Assembly: GCF_003885105.1 (NCBI RefSeq)
Contig: NZ_QWZQ01000011.1
Span: forward strand, 1 to 64,000
From: Lactiplantibacillus garii
Lineage (GTDB): Bacteria > Bacillota > Bacilli > Lactobacillales > Lactobacillaceae
Direction of reading: 5' to 3'
DNA length: 64,000 nucleotides
Each line of letters starts with the position of its first letter. Position 1 is the first letter of the stretch. Made by a program: the position numbers and the translations under genes. Below are positions 53,864 through 64,000 of the stretch, piece after piece. The notes beneath the pieces were generated by a model. It made no database searches and was not told where the DNA came from. It saw only the letters and a program-made list of their open reading frames with translations.

Positions 53864-56800
53864 TCAAGGGGTTACGTTCTTCATCACCACATTATCGCGA
53901 CCTAATAACGTTGTAAGCGCTCCAAACAAATCATCATTTTCAGCGACCCAATACTGTGAATTTAGTTCAACTGTCCGGTGGGCGCTGGCGGAATAGATCA
54001 AAACCGGGTTAGGCCCCGGGTAACGGCGCAGAAGCGCTAAAATCTTTCTTTGAATTTCCGCACCCGCCTGTTCTGGCTGTAACCGCAAAAAGAGTTGACC
54101 GGCCGGTTTAGGAAACTGATCCGCAAGTTGCCAATTATCCACAATAACTTGTAAGCCCCGCTGCTGTTCGACCTTTCCCGTGATCAAAACGATACTTTCC
54201 GGTTGTAGTTGTGCTTGCAGCCGTTGGTAAGTAGTCGGAAAAATTGTCAGGTCGATTTCGCCCGAGAGGTCACTCCCGGTCGCAAAGGCCATGGGCTGAC
54301 CACGCTTGGTCCGAATCGTCCGTACCTTAGTGATATAGACTAACAATTTGACCCGCTGCTCATTAGTGAGCGTACTGATCAAACGCGTTCGCTGTTGCTG
54401 AGCCAACCACTGGTAGGTTTCGACCGGGTGACCCGAAACGTACGTCCCCAAGTACTCGGCTTCCTTAGCCAGCCGTTCTGCTAGTGGCAATTCGGGCTGC
54501 TTCTTGATCTTCGGTGCTAACGATGCGAACAAACTCATGCTGTTACCCGCGAGTTCCGCGCTGGACATCAATTCCGGCACGCTCGTCAACAGCTCGGCCC
54601 GGTTCAAGCCAAAGTGGTCAAACGCCCCGGCGTAAATCAAAGCCGTCATTAAATCGTCCTTTAACCACTTCGGGTCAACGCGCTGCATGAACTGCTGCAA
54701 GTTTTTGAACGGTCCGTTAGCTTGGCGCTCGCTGATGACGCTTTGAATGAAGTCACGACGTAACCCCTTGATTGAACTTAACCCAAAAATCAGCTGCTGC
54801 CCGTTCCAGTCAAAGAACTGCCCACTGCGGTTGATATCCGGTGCGACGATTGCCACGTGGTGTTGCTTGGCTTCCGCTAAGTACTGCTTTAGTTTCGTTC
54901 CGTTACCCAACACGGAATTCATTAACGACGTAAAAAAGGCACCCGGAAAATGGACTTTCAGGTAGGCCAGTTCAAACGCCATCTTACTATAAGCTACCGC
55001 ATGTGAGCGATTAAATCCATAATTTGCGAATTGTTCGATATATTGATAAACCTGGACCGCAACGTCCGGCGCAAAGCCGTTTGCTTCGGCACCGGCAATA
55101 AACTTTTGCCGCATTTCATCGATGACGGCCCGTTTCTTCTTACTCATGGCCCGCCGCAGTAAATCGGCTTCACCTAAACTGAAGCCCCCCATTACGGCGG
55201 CAACTTGCATGACTTGTTCCTGATAAACTAAGATGCCGTACGTTGGACCCAAAATCGGGGCCAGCTCCGGTGCGGGATAGTTCACGGGTTCCTGACCCCG
55301 TTTACGCGCAATAAAGTGGTCAATATTTTCCATGGGACCCGGCCGGTACAGGGCGTTGACCGCGGCTACCAGTTCAAAATTATCGGGGTGTAACTTCCGC
55401 AAAACGTTCCGGATGCCCGCCGATTCAAACTGGAAGACCCCGGTCGTATCCCCCGCCTGAAACAGTTTTAACGTTTCCGGATCGTTGAGGTCGATCTTGG
55501 TAATTGCAAACGGCTGACCCGTTTGGCGCTGAACGTAGTGTAAAGCACTCGCCATCAAAGACAGGTTCCGCAGCCCTAAAAAGTCCATTTTAAGTAACCC
55601 GACCGCTTCGACGGTGTCCTTGGTGTATTGGGTCATCATCATCGTTTCACTACCCGCTTGCAAGGGGACAATCGTGATCAATGGTTGCTGACTCAACACC
55701 ACGCCGGCCGCGTGAGTCGAATAGTGGCGCGGCAAGCCCTCTAACCGTTGGGCGGTTTCAAATAACAACCGGTTCTTACTCGAATCTGCGACCATGTTTT
55801 GGAGCCGCTGCGAACCAGCGTACGCTTGTTTTAGCGTAATGTGCAGTTGGTTAGGAATCGCCGCACTCCAGTCACTCATTTCAAAGGTCGATAAACCAAA
55901 GACCCGGCCGACGTCGCGTAAAGCCTGTTTTGCAGCGAGCGTTCCGAACGTGATGATCTGGGCGACCCGGTCATGACCGTACTTATCGTGTACGTACGCC
56001 AAAACTTGTTCCCGCCGGTTATCCGGAATATCCAAGTCAATATCGGGCATGTTCGCCCGCTTGGCATTCAAAAACCGTTCAAATAATAAGTGGTACTTGA
56101 GCGGGTCCACGTCAGTGATTTTTAAAACGTACGCAACCAGCGACCCGGCTGCGGACCCCCGCCCCGGCCCCGTCATAATGTCGGCCTGGTGGGCAAAGTT
56201 CATCACGTCCCACACGATGAGAAAGTAGTCGTCAAAACCCATTTGGTCGATGACTTTCAGCTCCCGCTCCAGCCGTTGTTGGTACGGTTGGGCGTCGGTT
56301 CCGGGAGCCATCGCCGCCAACCGTTCCTGTAAGCCAGCCGTACACAGCTCCCGTAAATATTGGTTTGCCGGTTGTTGCTGTGGTGTCGGGTACTTTGGTA
56401 ACTGGGGTTGCTGAAAGACTAGCTCCACGTGACACGCCGACGCGATTTTCCCGGTCGCAGCCACCGCCGCCGTTAAATCAACGTTTTGATAATCTTGGAT
56501 GACCGTTGCCGCCGGTTTTAAGTAGTGCGCCCCGGCCAGCCCCCGTAATTGTTCCGGGTGCTCGATCTGCTGGCCACGTTCAATTGCCCGCAGGACCGAT
56601 ACGGCAAAGTAGTCGGTCGGCTGCACGTAATCCACCGGGTCAAGGGCCACGATGGGCAACCCCACCTGGTCAGCAAAAGTAACGACCGTACTCCGCATGG
56701 CCGGTGCCTGGTCTAACGACACCCCTAAATATAGGCTGTTCGGATCAACTTGGGCTTGCAACTGCTGTACCCAGTTCGTCACTTGCGAACCAGCGTCTTG

Positions 56801-57214
56801 CATAAGTAGGGCCGTCAATTCACTGTCCTTAGCCGGCGTTAAAACGATCAAATGGTGTAAATGTGGTAACACCGCCGTCAGCGTGAGCGGCTGATCCGTT
56901 GGTGCCGTTTGTTTCATCGTCGAAAGGCGCATCAGTGTTTGATAACCATCCCAGTCCTTAGCTAACACGACCAGGCTAAACGTTTGGTCGGTCAACTGAC
57001 TCCCGACTAAGTTCAGGGTAATTCCTAAAATCGGGGTGATTTCGGCTTGCCGACAAGCGTTATAAAAATCCACGATACCGTACATGACGTCCACGTCCGT
57101 CAGTGCCAGGGCCGGGTAACCCTGCTGCTTAGCAGTTTGAACGAGTTCGTTAATCGTACTCGTACTTTGTAACAAACTGAACGTGCTGAGCACTTGTAAG
57201 GGAACGTACTGCAT
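53864..57214 (-). CDS. dnaE: DNA polymerase III subunit alpha (DnaE)
   Basis: A replicative polymerase of 1116 residues. In order: an N-terminal PHP domain (LALTDVDVMYGIVDFYNAC, whose usual metal-binding His is lost, as in other Firmicute DnaE), the catalytic palm with MPDIDLDIPDNRRE supplying the Asp residues, fingers with ANYGFNRSHAVAYSKMAF, a helix-hairpin-helix region and a C-terminal OB fold. The start is at 57214 with AAAGGAG 9 bases upstream; 49 upstream in-frame codons are rejected because they overlap the opposite promoter. It is divergent from the DUF2929 gene. Confidence 0.96.
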   Translation of the reverse strand: MQYVPLQVLSTFSLLQSTSTINELVQTAKQQGYPALALTDVDVMYGIVDFYNACRQAEITPILGITLNLVGSQLTDQTFSLVVLAKDWDGYQTLMRLSTMKQTAPTDQPLTLTAVLPHLHHLIVLTPAKDSELTALLMQDAGSQVTNWVQQLQAQVDPNSLYLGVSLDQAPAMRSTVVTFADQVGLPIVALDPVDYVQPTDYFAVSVLRAIERGQQIEHPEQLRGLAGAHYLKPAATVIQDYQNVDLTAAVAATGKIASACHVELVFQQPQLPKYPTPQQQPANQYLRELCTAGLQERLAAMAPGTDAQPYQQRLERELKVIDQMGFDDYFLIVWDVMNFAHQADIMTGPGRGSAAGSLVAYVLKITDVDPLKYHLLFERFLNAKRANMPDIDLDIPDNRREQVLAYVHDKYGHDRVAQIITFGTLAAKQALRDVGRVFGLSTFEMSDWSAAIPNQLHITLKQAYAGSQRLQNMVADSSKNRLLFETAQRLEGLPRHYSTHAAGVVLSQQPLITIVPLQAGSETMMMTQYTKDTVEAVGLLKMDFLGLRNLSLMASALHYVQRQTGQPFAITKIDLNDPETLKLFQAGDTTGVFQFESAGIRNVLRKLHPDNFELVAAVNALYRPGPMENIDHFIARKRGQEPVNYPAPELAPILGPTYGILVYQEQVMQVAAVMGGFSLGEADLLRRAMSKKKRAVIDEMRQKFIAGAEANGFAPDVAVQVYQYIEQFANYGFNRSHAVAYSKMAFELAYLKVHFPGAFFTSLMNSVLGNGTKLKQYLAEAKQHHVAIVAPDINRSGQFFDWNGQQLIFGLSSIKGLRRDFIQSVISERQANGPFKNLQQFMQRVDPKWLKDDLMTALIYAGAFDHFGLNRAELLTSVPELMSSAELAGNSMSLFASLAPKIKKQPELPLAERLAKEAEYLGTYVSGHPVETYQWLAQQQRTRLISTLTNEQRVKLLVYITKVRTIRTKRGQPMAFATGSDLSGEIDLTIFPTTYQRLQAQLQPESIVLITGKVEQQRGLQVIVDNWQLADQFPKPAGQLFLRLQPEQAGAEIQRKILALLRRYPGPNPVLIYSASAHRTVELNSQYWVAENDDLFGALTTLLGRDNVVMKNVTP
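53912..53925. promoter_or_regulatory. Candidate CcpA (cre) site upstream of pfkA
   Basis: TGTAAGCGCTCCAA agrees with the cre consensus TGTAARCGYTWWCA at 11 of 14 positions. It lies inside the 3' end of dnaE, about 160 bases before pfkA. It may be chance. Confidence 0.25.
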
Positions 57215-57254
57215 TGCTACCGACTCCTTTCCATCATGATTTAAAGTTACTCCC

Positions 57255-57260
57255 ATTATA
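57255..57260 (-). promoter_or_regulatory. -10 element of dnaE
   Basis: A perfect TATAAT on the minus strand about 40 bases before the dnaE start. The -35 is weak. Confidence 0.4.
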
Positions 57261-57295
57261 CCAAACAGTTGTTCTTTACGGCAGTGATAACCTGA

Positions 57296-57324
57296 TTGGA
57301 TTTTCAAAGTGGTTGTGCTAAAAT
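57296..57324 (+). promoter_or_regulatory. Promoter of the DUF2929-type gene
   Basis: TTGGAT (57296-57301), 17 bases, then TAAAAT (57319-57324) preceded by TGC. RBS and start codon follow within 30 bases. Confidence 0.6.
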
Positions 57325-57349
57325 AACTTTCATTGGGAGGTGTCGGAAG

Positions 57350-57550
57350 ATGATGAAACAACTTACAATTATCGTTTGGGCGGTTTTGTTCGGGGAAGTG
57401 ATCGGTTACATCGGTGGTGCCCTCGAAACCTTATCTTGGAACCCCGGTGAAATCGGGATCATTTCAGCCGTCTTTGCGCTGATCGTGGTCAACGGAATCA
57501 CCCTAATTACTAACCATTCCCTACCCGTTAAAGGTTCTGAAAAAAAGTAA
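57350..57550 (+). CDS. Small membrane protein, DUF2929 (YjzD-like)
   Basis: A 66-residue protein with two hydrophobic segments (IIVWAVLFGEVIGYIGGAL and IGIISAVFALIVVNGITLI) and a charged C-terminus. The arrangement resembles DUF2929/YjzD. Its function is unknown. GGGAGGT lies 8 bases before the first of two adjacent ATGs (57350); the frame is open 18 codons earlier but that region is its promoter. It has its own promoter and a strong terminator, so it is an independent unit. Confidence 0.75.
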   Translation: MMKQLTIIVWAVLFGEVIGYIGGALETLSWNPGEIGIISAVFALIVVNGITLITNHSLPVKGSEKK

Positions 57551-57556
57551 TCTAAA

Positions 57557-57602
57557 ATAAAAATCCGCGGTAATCAAGCATTTGATTACCGCGGATTTTT
57601 CT
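57557..57602. terminator. Bidirectional terminator between DUF2929-type gene and clpB
   Basis: A perfect 17-bp stem (AAATCCGCGGTAATCAA and its complement) with a 4-base loop, flanked by A and T runs, serves the converging genes. Confidence 0.95.
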
Positions 57603-57618
57603 ATTGATAACCGCACCC

Positions 57619-60228
<2,610 letters not shown>

Positions 60229-60257
60229 AAATCGTAACCTCCTCAAATTCGGTTAGC

Positions 60258-60280
60258 AAAAAGGCAGCTATCCAGCTGCC
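60258..60280 (-). terminator. Terminator-like hairpin in the clpB leader
   Basis: GGCAGCT-GGAT-AGCTGCC is followed by TTTTT on the minus strand. It lies after the predicted clpB start site (about 60303) and before its RBS, so it is either the pepT terminator placed inside the clpB leader or an attenuator. Confidence 0.65.
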
Positions 60281-60287
60281 AATTTTA

Positions 60288-60304
60288 TTTGACCTTTATT
60301 GACT
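60288..60304. promoter_or_regulatory. CtsR-type box 2 at clpB start site
   Basis: Read on the minus strand, AGTCAATAAAGGTCAAA compares with the heptad repeat GGTCAAA-NAN-GGTCAAA; one half is perfect and the other has two mismatches. It covers the predicted transcription start. Confidence 0.5.
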
Positions 60305-60309
60305 ATTGA

Positions 60310-60339
60310 ATTATATAACGGATGGTCAAAGAAGGTCAA
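60310..60339 (-). promoter_or_regulatory. Promoter of clpB
   Basis: TTGACC (60339-60334), 18 bases, then TATAAT (60315-60310) on the minus strand. The -35 lies within CtsR box 1. Confidence 0.6.
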
Positions 60340-60340
60340 G
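60324..60340. promoter_or_regulatory. CtsR-type box 1 at clpB -35 region
   Basis: GGTCAAAGAAGGTCAAG fits the CtsR heptad repeat GGTCAAA-NAN-GGTCAAA at all but the last base. Confidence 0.8.
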
Positions 60341-60343
60341 AAT

Positions 60344-61582
60344 TTAGTTTTGATTATAATTGTCCGTTACAATTTGCAACACAACGTCCACGGCCTGGGC
60401 CATAACTTGTTCCGAAACGTATTCAAAGCGTCCGTGCATGTTCTCGCCGCCGGCAAACAGGTTGGGCGTCGGTAAGCCCATAAACGAGATCTTTGAGCCG
60501 TCGGTGCCCCCGCGGACGGGGAAGATCAACGGTTTAATATCAAGTTTTAACATGGCCTGCTTGGCCAGTTCAACGACGCCCATGTCCTTTTCAATGACTT
60601 CCCGCATATTGTAATACTGGTCCTTCACGTCAACCTGCACGTACTGGCCACCGTGAGCTAAGTTAACTTGGTCGGCATCCGCGACGATCAAGCGTTTGCG
60701 CGCTTCAAACTTTGCCCGGTCGTGATCCCGAATGATGTAGGTCAACTTGGCCCCGTCAACCGTCCCATCTAACGCGAGTAGGTGGAAGAAGCCTTCACGC
60801 CCCGCCGTTTTTTCCGGAACGTCGTGGGCTGGCAAACCATCTTGAAATTCAACCGCCAGTTGTAACGCGTTGACCATGACGCCCTTAGCCGAACCCGGGT
60901 GCACGTTGACTCCTTTGATGGTGACTTCGGCCTGCGCCGCGTTAAAGGTTTCGTATTCCAGTTGGCCTAACGGACCGCCGTCAACCGTGTAGGCGTAATC
61001 GGCCGCAAACGCGGGCACGTTAAAGTGATCCGCCCCGGTCCCGATTTCTTCATCGGGACCAAATGCAACCCGAATTTTACCGTGTTTAATTTCAGGATGG
61101 GCTAGCAGATATTCCATCGCACTAATAATTTCTGCCACCCCAGACTTATCATCAGAGCCTAATAACGTGTTCCCGTCGGTGGTGATCAAGGTGTGGCCCG
61201 TGTAATTTTTTAAATTAGGAAAAACTTTGGGATCCAACTGATAATCACTTTCACCGAGCGGAATCACCGAATGGCCGTCGTAATTTTCCACGATTTGTGG
61301 GTTAACGTTTTCGGCGTTAAAGTCCGCCGTATCAATGTGGGAAATAAAACCCAGCGTCTTGACCGGTTTATCCGTATTGGCGGGCAGCGTCGCAAATACG
61401 TACGCACTTTGCTGGTCCTGCGTTACGTCGCTTAAACCGACTGCTTCTAACTTCTTCATTAATTGGTTTAAAAAGGCCGTTTCCCGGGGTGACGACGGAA
61501 CCGTCGTGGAATTTTCGTCGGAACGGCTGTTAATTTTAACGAAACTGAGAAAATCTGAAATCAAATGCGGATATTTTGTCAT
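60344..61582 (-). CDS. pepT: Peptidase T (tripeptidase)
   Basis: A zinc aminotripeptidase of the M20 family, releasing the N-terminal residue of tripeptides in the cytoplasm. The 412 residues contain [10 protein letters not shown] with metal-binding His and Asp, [26 protein letters not shown] with the catalytic Glu, and [26 protein letters not shown] near the end. It lies 21 bases after the Nif3-like gene and probably ends at the hairpin in the clpB leader. Confidence 0.95.
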   Translation of the reverse strand: MTKYPHLISDFLSFVKINSRSDENSTTVPSSPRETAFLNQLMKKLEAVGLSDVTQDQQSAYVFATLPANTDKPVKTLGFISHIDTADFNAENVNPQIVENYDGHSVIPLGESDYQLDPKVFPNLKNYTGHTLITTDGNTLLGSDDKSGVAEIISAMEYLLAHPEIKHGKIRVAFGPDEEIGTGADHFNVPAFAADYAYTVDGGPLGQLEYETFNAAQAEVTIKGVNVHPGSAKGVMVNALQLAVEFQDGLPAHDVPEKTAGREGFFHLLALDGTVDGAKLTYIIRDHDRAKFEARKRLIVADADQVNLAHGGQYVQVDVKDQYYNMREVIEKDMGVVELAKQAMLKLDIKPLIFPVRGGTDGSKISFMGLPTPNLFAGGENMHGRFEYVSEQVMAQAVDVVLQIVTDNYNQN

Positions 61583-61603
61583 CTTACAAACTTCCTTTCA
61601 AAG

Positions 61604-62629
61604 CTAAATAAAGGTAAACGGATCAGTATTTAATTGGGAGGCTACAAACTCGACTTGCCAGTCATTTTCCGCCTGCCACCGTTTAAAGAGCTGGGTTAAA
61701 TGTGCTTTGCAAATACTTTCCACGTGGTGGCCCGGATCAACCACCGTGAGTCCGGAAGCCAACATGTCGTGCACGGTGTGGTAGTATACGTCACCCGTCA
61801 CGTAAGCTTGCGCTCCCGCTCGAAGCGCATCCGGGTAAAACTTGCCACCGTCGCCACCTAGTACGGCGACCCGTTTGATCACTTGTTGCGGTTCTTGACA
61901 AACGAGCCGTAACCCGTCGACGTGAAAAACGGTCTTACAACGTTTGGCAAAGTCCAGCGCAGTCATTGGTTGCGGCAAATTACCGACCCGCCCCATGCTG
62001 TACTGGTGACCACCAGTTAATAACGGTTCCACTTGGTAGTCCCAGTCATCCCCGGAAACGAAGCGGTTGATGCCCGCAACCGCAGGCTTAACTTGATCAG
62101 CCATCAAGTTAACGGTAAACTGCTCGCCGGAATTAAACGCGTACCGGTTTAGACTAGCGTGCCAAGTCTTGGTTAAATATTCCTGGACCGCTTCCACTTG
62201 GGCGGTCGGCACGGTCACGGTCATTTTAACGGCCGCCTCTTCGTAACCAGCGACTAAACCGGTTACGCCGGTCAATCCCAATTCGGCCGCTAACCAGTCG
62301 TTCATGCCGCCATCCGCGCTGTCCAGGTTGGTGTGGGCCGCGTACACGAGAATGTGATGTGCCGCAATGTCGGCGTACATGGCTTTTTGCGGGTCCTGAT
62401 AATCAAGGTTGTTCGCCGGGTGAAACATGACCGGGTGGTGCGCAAAAATCATGTCCGCCCCAATTTTAACGGCCTCTTGCACGACTTCGGGTCGAACATC
62501 TAACGTGACCAACACCTTATGGATCGCCTGTTTAGGATCCCCAATTTGCAGGCCGCTGGGATCACGATCCCACTTTAATTTCAAAGGTGCAAACCGTTCA
62601 AAACGACTAATTAACTCATTTGCCAACAT
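61604..62629 (-). CDS. Nif3-like dinuclear metal centre protein (YqfO-like)
   Basis: A 341-residue member of the Nif3/DUF34 family, hexameric with a two-metal site; the reaction is not firmly established. The metal motifs are IFAHHPVMFHP and AAHTNLDSADGGMNDWLA in the first half and PGHHVESICK near the end. Between them lies an insert (about 130-230) similar to the PII/CutA-like domain of YqfO. It overlaps trmK by 14 bases, the order trmK-yqfO conserved in Firmicutes. Confidence 0.92.
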   Translation of the reverse strand: MLANELISRFERFAPLKLKWDRDPSGLQIGDPKQAIHKVLVTLDVRPEVVQEAVKIGADMIFAHHPVMFHPANNLDYQDPQKAMYADIAAHHILVYAAHTNLDSADGGMNDWLAAELGLTGVTGLVAGYEEAAVKMTVTVPTAQVEAVQEYLTKTWHASLNRYAFNSGEQFTVNLMADQVKPAVAGINRFVSGDDWDYQVEPLLTGGHQYSMGRVGNLPQPMTALDFAKRCKTVFHVDGLRLVCQEPQQVIKRVAVLGGDGGKFYPDALRAGAQAYVTGDVYYHTVHDMLASGLTVVDPGHHVESICKAHLTQLFKRWQAENDWQVEFVASQLNTDPFTFI

Positions 62630-63323
62630 CCGCTAAGACTCCCTTAATTAAATTAATTTTGGCGTTCGCCGCGGCTAACTGAGCCGTGGGAACCACTTTA
62701 GCTCGTTGCATCTGATCAACGGCCCGTTCTGACCGTTGTAATTCACGGTGCCATTTGGCGATGAACACCGGAGATTTTTCCTTTAATAGGAACGGTCCGA
62801 ATAATAACTCCGCTTCTGAGTAATGGACCGCGTGCGTTACCCGGTCCGCACACAGCACTTCGTACGTATGACCATCCTCCGCTAAAATCCGTTCAGCGGT
62901 AATTTGAAACTGATTAGCCGCCAGCCAAGCGCGAACCGTGGCTTCGCCAACGTTGGGTTCTAATACGAGGCGTTGCACCCCGTTTAAACGCTGCGGCTCA
63001 GCTTCTAAAATGTGTCGAATCAACGGCCCACCCATGCCCGCAATCGTGACCGTATCAATGCGATCCGCTGGTAAAATCGCGGCTAATCCGTCCGCTAAGC
63101 GGGCCTCCAGGACGGCATTTAAGCCTAGTTTATTGATCTCGTGGCGCGCGTTTTCAAAGGGCCCCTTGACCACTTCGCCGGCCACCCCCCAACTAATCCG
63201 TTGGTTCAATGCCAAATTAGCTGGTAGGTACGCGTGATCGGACCCAATGTCAGCCACGCGAGCCCCCGTTTTTACAAACGCCGCCACCGTGGCTAACCGT
63301 TGCGATAATTGTTTAGCATCCAC
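62616..63323 (-). CDS. trmK: tRNA (adenine-22-N1)-methyltransferase TrmK
   Basis: Methylates A22 of bacterial tRNAs using S-adenosylmethionine. The 235 residues have a Rossmann fold with ARVADIGSDHAYLPANLA, TIAGMGGPLIRHIL and LEPNVGEATVRAWLA, and a C-terminal coiled coil (about 185-230). The best start is GTG at 63323, 8 bases after AAGGGG; ATGs at 63344 and 63329 are badly spaced. It overlaps the Nif3-like gene by 14 bases. Confidence 0.93.
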   Translation of the reverse strand: MDAKQLSQRLATVAAFVKTGARVADIGSDHAYLPANLALNQRISWGVAGEVVKGPFENARHEINKLGLNAVLEARLADGLAAILPADRIDTVTIAGMGGPLIRHILEAEPQRLNGVQRLVLEPNVGEATVRAWLAANQFQITAERILAEDGHTYEVLCADRVTHAVHYSEAELLFGPFLLKEKSPVFIAKWHRELQRSERAVDQMQRAKVVPTAQLAAANAKINLIKGVLADVGK

Positions 63324-63572
63324 ACACATAACCCCTTTTTTCATCTTAATAATGAAGTTTAACTAATCACATTCTAACATGTCCAGCCCACGAAACGGCT
63401 TTCAGTAACGAAAAAGTTCACAAACATCCTAAGTTAATCTAAAGGACGCTAAATTTTTCTTAACCCGCCCTTTTTCTTAACCATTTTTCATCATACTGAA
63501 ATAATTAGACTGTGGTGATTCGGCACGTCCCGCAGCTACAAAACGTACTTTAATGAGAGAAAGCTTGATGTT

Positions 63573-64000
63573 ATGCATAATCGTGATTTATCCGCACCCC
63601 GATTGCTGAGTGGGCTCAAATTACTCGCCATCTTACCGCCCGTCGGCATTGCGTGGCTAATTTACCTCAGCCGCTGGCAATGGTTACACCTGATCAAACG
63701 GCCAGCGGCGGCCGGTCGAGACCCGCTGTTAGCCTTCATTCTGTTGTTAATGGGCGTCACCGGGCTAAACCTGAACCACCATGACTACCGGAGTGTTTGG
63801 TTATCATTATTGATGTTATTTGTATTACTCAATTTGTGGTTGCTATGCCGTCAAACGACCCAAATGATTTCCTTACACGCCCTCAGAAAGTTCATGATCC
63901 AATTTGGATTGTATATTACAATTAGTGGCAATTTATTTCACTGGTTAAACCAGTGGCTCACCCTGCCCACCTGGCTCAAATTCATGCTGGGAGACCTTTT
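63573..64000 (+). CDS. Membrane protein, 3' truncated by the window edge
   Basis: A frame open from ATG at 63573 to the end of the window encodes 142 residues with no stop. It starts MHNRDLSAPRLLSGLKLL and contains at least three hydrophobic segments: LLAILPPVGIAWLIYL, LLAFILLLMGVTGLNL and WLSLLMLFVLLNLWLL. A GAGAGAAAG sequence precedes it at a loose spacing. It resembles the N-terminus of polytopic O-antigen-ligase-type or polymerase membrane proteins, but I cannot confirm the family. It is divergent from trmK. Confidence 0.6.
   Translation, partial: MHNRDLSAPRLLSGLKLLAILPPVGIAWLIYLSRWQWLHLIKRPAAAGRDPLLAFILLLMGVTGLNLNHHDYRSVWLSLLMLFVLLNLWLLCRQTTQMISLHALRKFMIQFGLYITISGNLFHWLNQWLTLPTWLKFMLGDL

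Overview
The window is a chromosomal stretch of a Gram-positive lactic acid bacterium of the family Lactobacillaceae. This rests on the protein families and gene order (parE-parC, rbgA-rnhB-dprA-topA-trmFO-xerC-hslVU, ypbB-recQ-LysM-cmk-rpsA-der-hup, pfkA-pyk), on AGGAGG-type ribosome binding sites, on a 316-residue thymidylate synthase of the L. casei type, and on a Bacillus-type LexA box and CtsR operators. The pfkA-pyk pair points to a homofermentative or facultatively heterofermentative lineage. From memory the order resembles Lactiplantibacillus, but the species cannot be fixed from the sequence alone. Nearly all genes lie on the minus strand. The plus-strand genes are the two at the left edge, plsY, a small DUF2929-type gene and a truncated gene at the right edge.

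Layout: 0-1.5 kb holds a degenerate tyrosine-recombinase-like gene and a YozE paralog. 1.5-4.6 kb holds msrB-msrA, ppaC and a LysR regulator. 4.7-9.5 kb is parE-parC behind a promoter carrying a LexA-type SOS box, with plsY divergent. 10.4-22.6 kb is a LacX-type epimerase and the conserved rbgA-rnhB-dprA-topA / trmFO-xerC-hslV-hslU block, interrupted by a repeat-bearing secreted amidase. 22.7-27.6 kb is an envelope cluster (GNAT, CtpA protease, YozE, YpmS, SGNH hydrolase, DegV). 27.7-32.7 kb is ABC-F, thyA and folA, with an unrecognised secreted protein between thyA and folA. 32.9-38.2 kb has a hypothetical gene, dapB-cca, a HAD hydrolase, a TPR protein and HU. 38.4-45.1 kb is der, rpsA, cmk, a LysM protein, recQ and ypbB. 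45.2-49.4 kb is ribU under an FMN riboswitch, then rluB, scpB, scpA, ribT and xerD. 49.4-57.5 kb is cvfB, DUF441, pyk, pfkA, dnaE and the DUF2929 gene. 57.6-64 kb is clpB with CtsR operators, pepT, a Nif3-like gene, trmK and a partial membrane-protein gene.

Functionally this is mostly core housekeeping: topoisomerases, chromosome segregation (XerC, XerD, ScpAB, HU), replication and repair (DnaE, RecQ, DprA, RNase HII), translation and ribosome assembly (RbgA, Der, S1, TrmFO, TrmK, RluB, CCA enzyme), protein quality control (HslVU, ClpB, CtpA) and glycolysis (PfkA, Pyk). The accessory material is small: the broken recombinase, the repeat amidase and the unknown secreted protein, the last two set between otherwise conserved neighbours. 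I found no CRISPR array, tRNA, rRNA, insertion sequence or prophage. Regulation readable from sequence includes an SOS box at parE, two CtsR boxes and a terminator-like hairpin at clpB, an FMN riboswitch at ribU, and many intrinsic terminators that delimit operons. Several genes start with TTG or GTG (parC, plsY, dapB, ribT, topA, scpA, ypbB, trmK), and many starts were placed by their ribosome binding site rather than at the longest reading frame.
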